In this document: in pieces, positions 61,345 to 64,000 of the stretch
Layout: the number at the start of each line of letters is the position of its first letter
Numbering within the stretch: the first letter of the stretch is position 1
From: Streptomyces sp. MMG1533
GTDB lineage: Bacteria > Actinomycetota > Actinomycetes > Streptomycetales > Streptomycetaceae
Assembly: GCF_001279775.1 (NCBI RefSeq)
Contig: NZ_LGDG01000123.1
Coordinates: forward strand, 1 to 64,000
Reading direction: 5' to 3'
DNA length: 64,000 nucleotides
Notes under the pieces: model-generated
Databases searched by the model: none
Told to the model about the DNA's origin: nothing
Seen by the model: the letters and a program-made list of their open reading frames with translations, nothing else
Program-made: the position numbers and the translations under genes

Positions 61345-61824
61345 ATGATCCGCACCGCGACCCCGGCCGACATCCCTGTCATCCACACCCTCGTCCGCGA
61401 ACTCGCCGAGTACGAGAAGGCACCCGCCGAGGCCAAGGCGAGCCCGGACCAACTCCACGAGGCCCTCTTCGGTGAGCACCCGGCCGCCTTCGCCCACATC
61501 GCCTGCGACGACACGACCGGGGAACCGGTCGGCTTCGCCCTGTGGTTCCTGAACTTCTCCACCTGGCGGGGCGTCCACGGCATCTACCTCGAGGACCTCT
61601 ACGTCCGCCCCACCTCCCGAGGCGGAGGCCACGGCAAGGCCCTGCTCACCGAGCTGGCCCGCATCTGCGTGGAGCGCGGCTACGAGCGCCTGGAGTGGTC
61701 CGTCCTGAACTGGAACACCCCGTCGATCGCCTTCTACGAGGCACTCGGTGCCCGCCCTCAGGACGAGTGGACGGTGTACCGGCTGACGGACGGGGCGCTG
61801 CGGACGCTGGGTGCGCGAGCATGA
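61345..61824 (+). CDS. GNAT acetyltransferase, diamine N-acetyltransferase-like
   Basis: A 159-aa GNAT with the polyamine-type signature GIYLEDLYVRPTSRGGGHGKALL and NWNTPSIAFYEALGA. Substrate could be a polyamine or other amine. ATG 61345 lies 7 nt after TAGCCT (61332-61337), suggesting its own leaderless promoter despite the 10-bp gap to the kinase. Confidence 0.92.
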   Translation: MIRTATPADIPVIHTLVRELAEYEKAPAEAKASPDQLHEALFGEHPAAFAHIACDDTTGEPVGFALWFLNFSTWRGVHGIYLEDLYVRPTSRGGGHGKALLTELARICVERGYERLEWSVLNWNTPSIAFYEALGARPQDEWTVYRLTDGALRTLGARA

Positions 61825-61828
61825 AGAA

Positions 61829-61857
61829 GCCCAGGTCAGATAGACGCTGACCTGGGC
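61829..61857. terminator. Bidirectional terminator between GNAT and tRNA genes
   Basis: GCCCAGGTCAG (61829-61839) pairs perfectly with CTGACCTGGGC (61847-61857) across 7 nt, with pyrimidine-rich ends on either side. It can serve the GNAT gene (5 bp upstream) and the convergent tRNA. Confidence 0.85.
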
Positions 61858-61871
61858 CTTTCGTTGCCGGG

Positions 61872-61945
61872 AGCCCCCTGTCGGATTCGAACCGACGACC
61901 TACGCATTACAAGTGCGTTGCTCTGGCCAACTGAGCTAAGGAGGC
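61872..61945 (-). tRNA. tRNA-Thr(TGT)
   Basis: On the minus strand the sequence runs GCCTCCTTAGCTCAGTTGG, with anticodon stem ACGCA/TGCGT around the loop CTTGTAA (anticodon TGT, reading ACA), the GTTCGAATCC T-arm and acceptor end AGGGGGC plus discriminator T. CCA is not encoded. All four stems pair. Confidence 0.95.
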
Positions 61946-62090
61946 CTGCGCACGCGTGGGACGCGTGCGTGCCCGTGCAGTGTACCCAGGCCACAGGGTG
62001 CCCCTGTCGAAAATTTCGGCGAAGTTCACAGTCCCCCAGGTACTGACAGAAGACGTGAACGCCAGGTACCGTCCTGACCCAGTTCACACG

Positions 62091-62106
62091 CGTGGACTAC
62101 ACCACC
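62091..62106 (+). promoter_or_regulatory. dre-like site upstream of msiK
   Basis: CGTGGACTACACCACC matches the DasR consensus at 12 of 16 positions and shares CTACACCAC with the site at 41009-41024. It lies 83-98 bp upstream of msiK. Direct DasR control is inference. Confidence 0.5.
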
Positions 62107-62188
62107 CCGGCACCGCCCGGGGCGGCTCACCACCTTCCTACAACGGATCGTCCGGCACGTTCCTGCCGGTAGAAGGGGGCCCTTCACC

Positions 62189-63325
<1,137 letters not shown>

Positions 63326-63367
63326 GGCATAAAGAACGGCCAACCCGGGCAAATGCACCCAGGTTGA

Positions 63368-63405
63368 CGAAGAGGGCCCCGCAGCCTGCTGCGGGGCCCT
63401 CTTCG
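63368..63405. terminator. Strong terminator after msiK
   Basis: A perfect 17-bp stem, CGAAGAGGGCCCCGCAG (63368-63384) with its complement (63389-63405), across the loop CCTG, 43 bp after the msiK stop. The rest of 63406-63542 holds no gene; it contains the promoter of the next gene. Confidence 0.9.
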
Positions 63406-63542
63406 CTGTCGCCAAATACCCCGGCAGAACGGTCATTTCGAGCAGTGTGCGTCAACGCGCTACCCAAATAGAGGCACCATTCCGTCCCCCGAACCGGTGA
63501 CTAAATGTCGCCAAATCATCACCCCACGCTACCCTCACACGC

Positions 63543-63995
63543 GTGAAGCACTCCACTAACCAACAGACGCGAGGCGGCCGGGGCCCCGCCCGCCGGATCG
63601 GCCGCTCCCTCGCCCTCGTCCTGCCCGTCGTCCTGGTGCTCTCCGGGACCCTCGCGGTCACCCGAGTCAACTGGTCGGGGAATCCCTCCAACTCGGTGCT
63701 CGCCGCGTCGGACGCCACACTGTCGGACGCCAAGGCGCCCGCAGCCCGCACTGCGCAGGACGTGCTGCGCGACCAGCTCCTGACCGAACTCCAGGAGAAG
63801 AACCCGGGCGTCGCGCTCACGCACCTCCAGGAGGCGGTCAACGACCGTCCGTCGCTGGCGAAGCACTGTGTGTCCATCGCGCGTGCCCTGGGCCGTGCAG
63901 CGGTCCGTGTGTACGGGCCCACAGGCGCACAGTCCTACGCCCGCCCGGTCTGCGACACGTCCTTCGCCACGGGCGTCGCGGCGGCACACAGCTGA
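63543..63995 (+). CDS. Predicted secreted or membrane-anchored protein
   Basis: A 150-aa protein with a basic n-region and a hydrophobic stretch (LALVLPVVLVLSGTLAVT), followed by a helical domain (TAQDVLRDQLLTELQEKNPGVALTHLQEAV) and two cysteines (KHCVSIA and PVCDTSF) that could form a disulfide. GTG 63543 lies 7 nt after TACCCT (63530-63535), a probable leaderless start. Family not recognised. Confidence 0.82.
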   Translation: MKHSTNQQTRGGRGPARRIGRSLALVLPVVLVLSGTLAVTRVNWSGNPSNSVLAASDATLSDAKAPAARTAQDVLRDQLLTELQEKNPGVALTHLQEAVNDRPSLAKHCVSIARALGRAAVRVYGPTGAQSYARPVCDTSFATGVAAAHS

Positions 63996-64000
63996 GGGCG

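Noticed and set aside
63452..63989. Minus-strand ORFs opposite the secreted-protein gene
   Set aside because: The plus-strand frame has a signal-peptide-like start and a promoter at the right distance; the antisense frames have neither.

Overview
The window looks like a core-chromosome segment of a Streptomyces species. The DNA is very GC-rich, codons are almost always G/C-ending, GTG and TTG starts are common, and the gene set is typical of the genus: futalosine-pathway mqnB/mqnD, an XPB-type DNA helicase, cdgB, a DasR-type N-acetylglucosamine cluster, the multi-sugar ATPase msiK, an XRE/DUF397 pair and mycothiol-linked DinB-fold proteins. From memory the gene order resembles the stretch of the S. 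coelicolor chromosome between msiK and mqnD, but I could not check this by alignment.

Layout. 1-0.7 kb: a hexanucleotide repeat and an N-terminally truncated Rpn-type nuclease/transposase remnant. 0.9-6.6 kb: DUF3027 protein, MFS protein, DUF2771 lipoprotein, mqnB-mqnD, a cold-shock-domain protein and a small membrane protein. 6.6-16 kb: HAD hydrolase, HAAS-like membrane protein, the XPB helicase with its WYL-containing partner, small membrane proteins and a HelD-type RNA-polymerase-recycling helicase. 16-25 kb: cutC with an unusual palindromic operator, DinB-fold and HD proteins, a DinB-GNAT fusion, a MurR/RpiR regulator with murQ, an aldo/keto reductase and an XRE/DUF397 module. 25-27 kb is the most accessory-looking part: an HTH/zinc-ribbon gene behind a two-hairpin leader, a deleted Uma2 nuclease pseudogene and an antitoxin-like small ORF. 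27-31 kb: carboxylesterase, metallophosphoesterase and old-yellow-enzyme. 31-35.4 kb: groEL2 under two CIRCE elements, cspA, and a SAM-I-riboswitch-controlled operon of a threonine-synthase-like PLP enzyme with a ubiquitin-like sulfur carrier. 35.5-39 kb: gpgS, otsA, otsB. 39-44.3 kb: tandem repeats, DUF3263, and a GlcNAc cluster (solute-binding lipoprotein, nagK, nagA, phosphosugar kinase) with DasR-type dre sites. 44-52 kb: carbohydrate-binding membrane protein, cdgB, flavin reductase, GNATs, arfB, TerD, a GNAT-Nudix fusion and a TetR/hydrolase pair. 52-60 kb: M1 peptidase lipoprotein, several uncharacterised genes, and a SoxR-box-controlled quinone oxidoreductase/MFS operon. 60-64 kb: rhomboid-like protein, APH(6)-like kinase, GNAT, tRNA-Thr(TGT), msiK and a secreted protein.

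How the genes work together. Amino-sugar and cell-wall recycling (murQ/MurR, nagK/nagA, solute-binding protein, msiK) and candidate DasR operators recur across the window. Stress and redox control is visible as sequence elements: CIRCE for HrcA, a SoxR box, and a nested TetR operator. The ThrC-like/MoaD-like operon under SAM control is the most interesting metabolic unit, because SAM control plus a sulfur carrier points to homocysteine rather than threonine synthesis. At least seventeen start codons sit 6-7 nt after a TANNNT-type -10 box, so leaderless transcripts appear common here.
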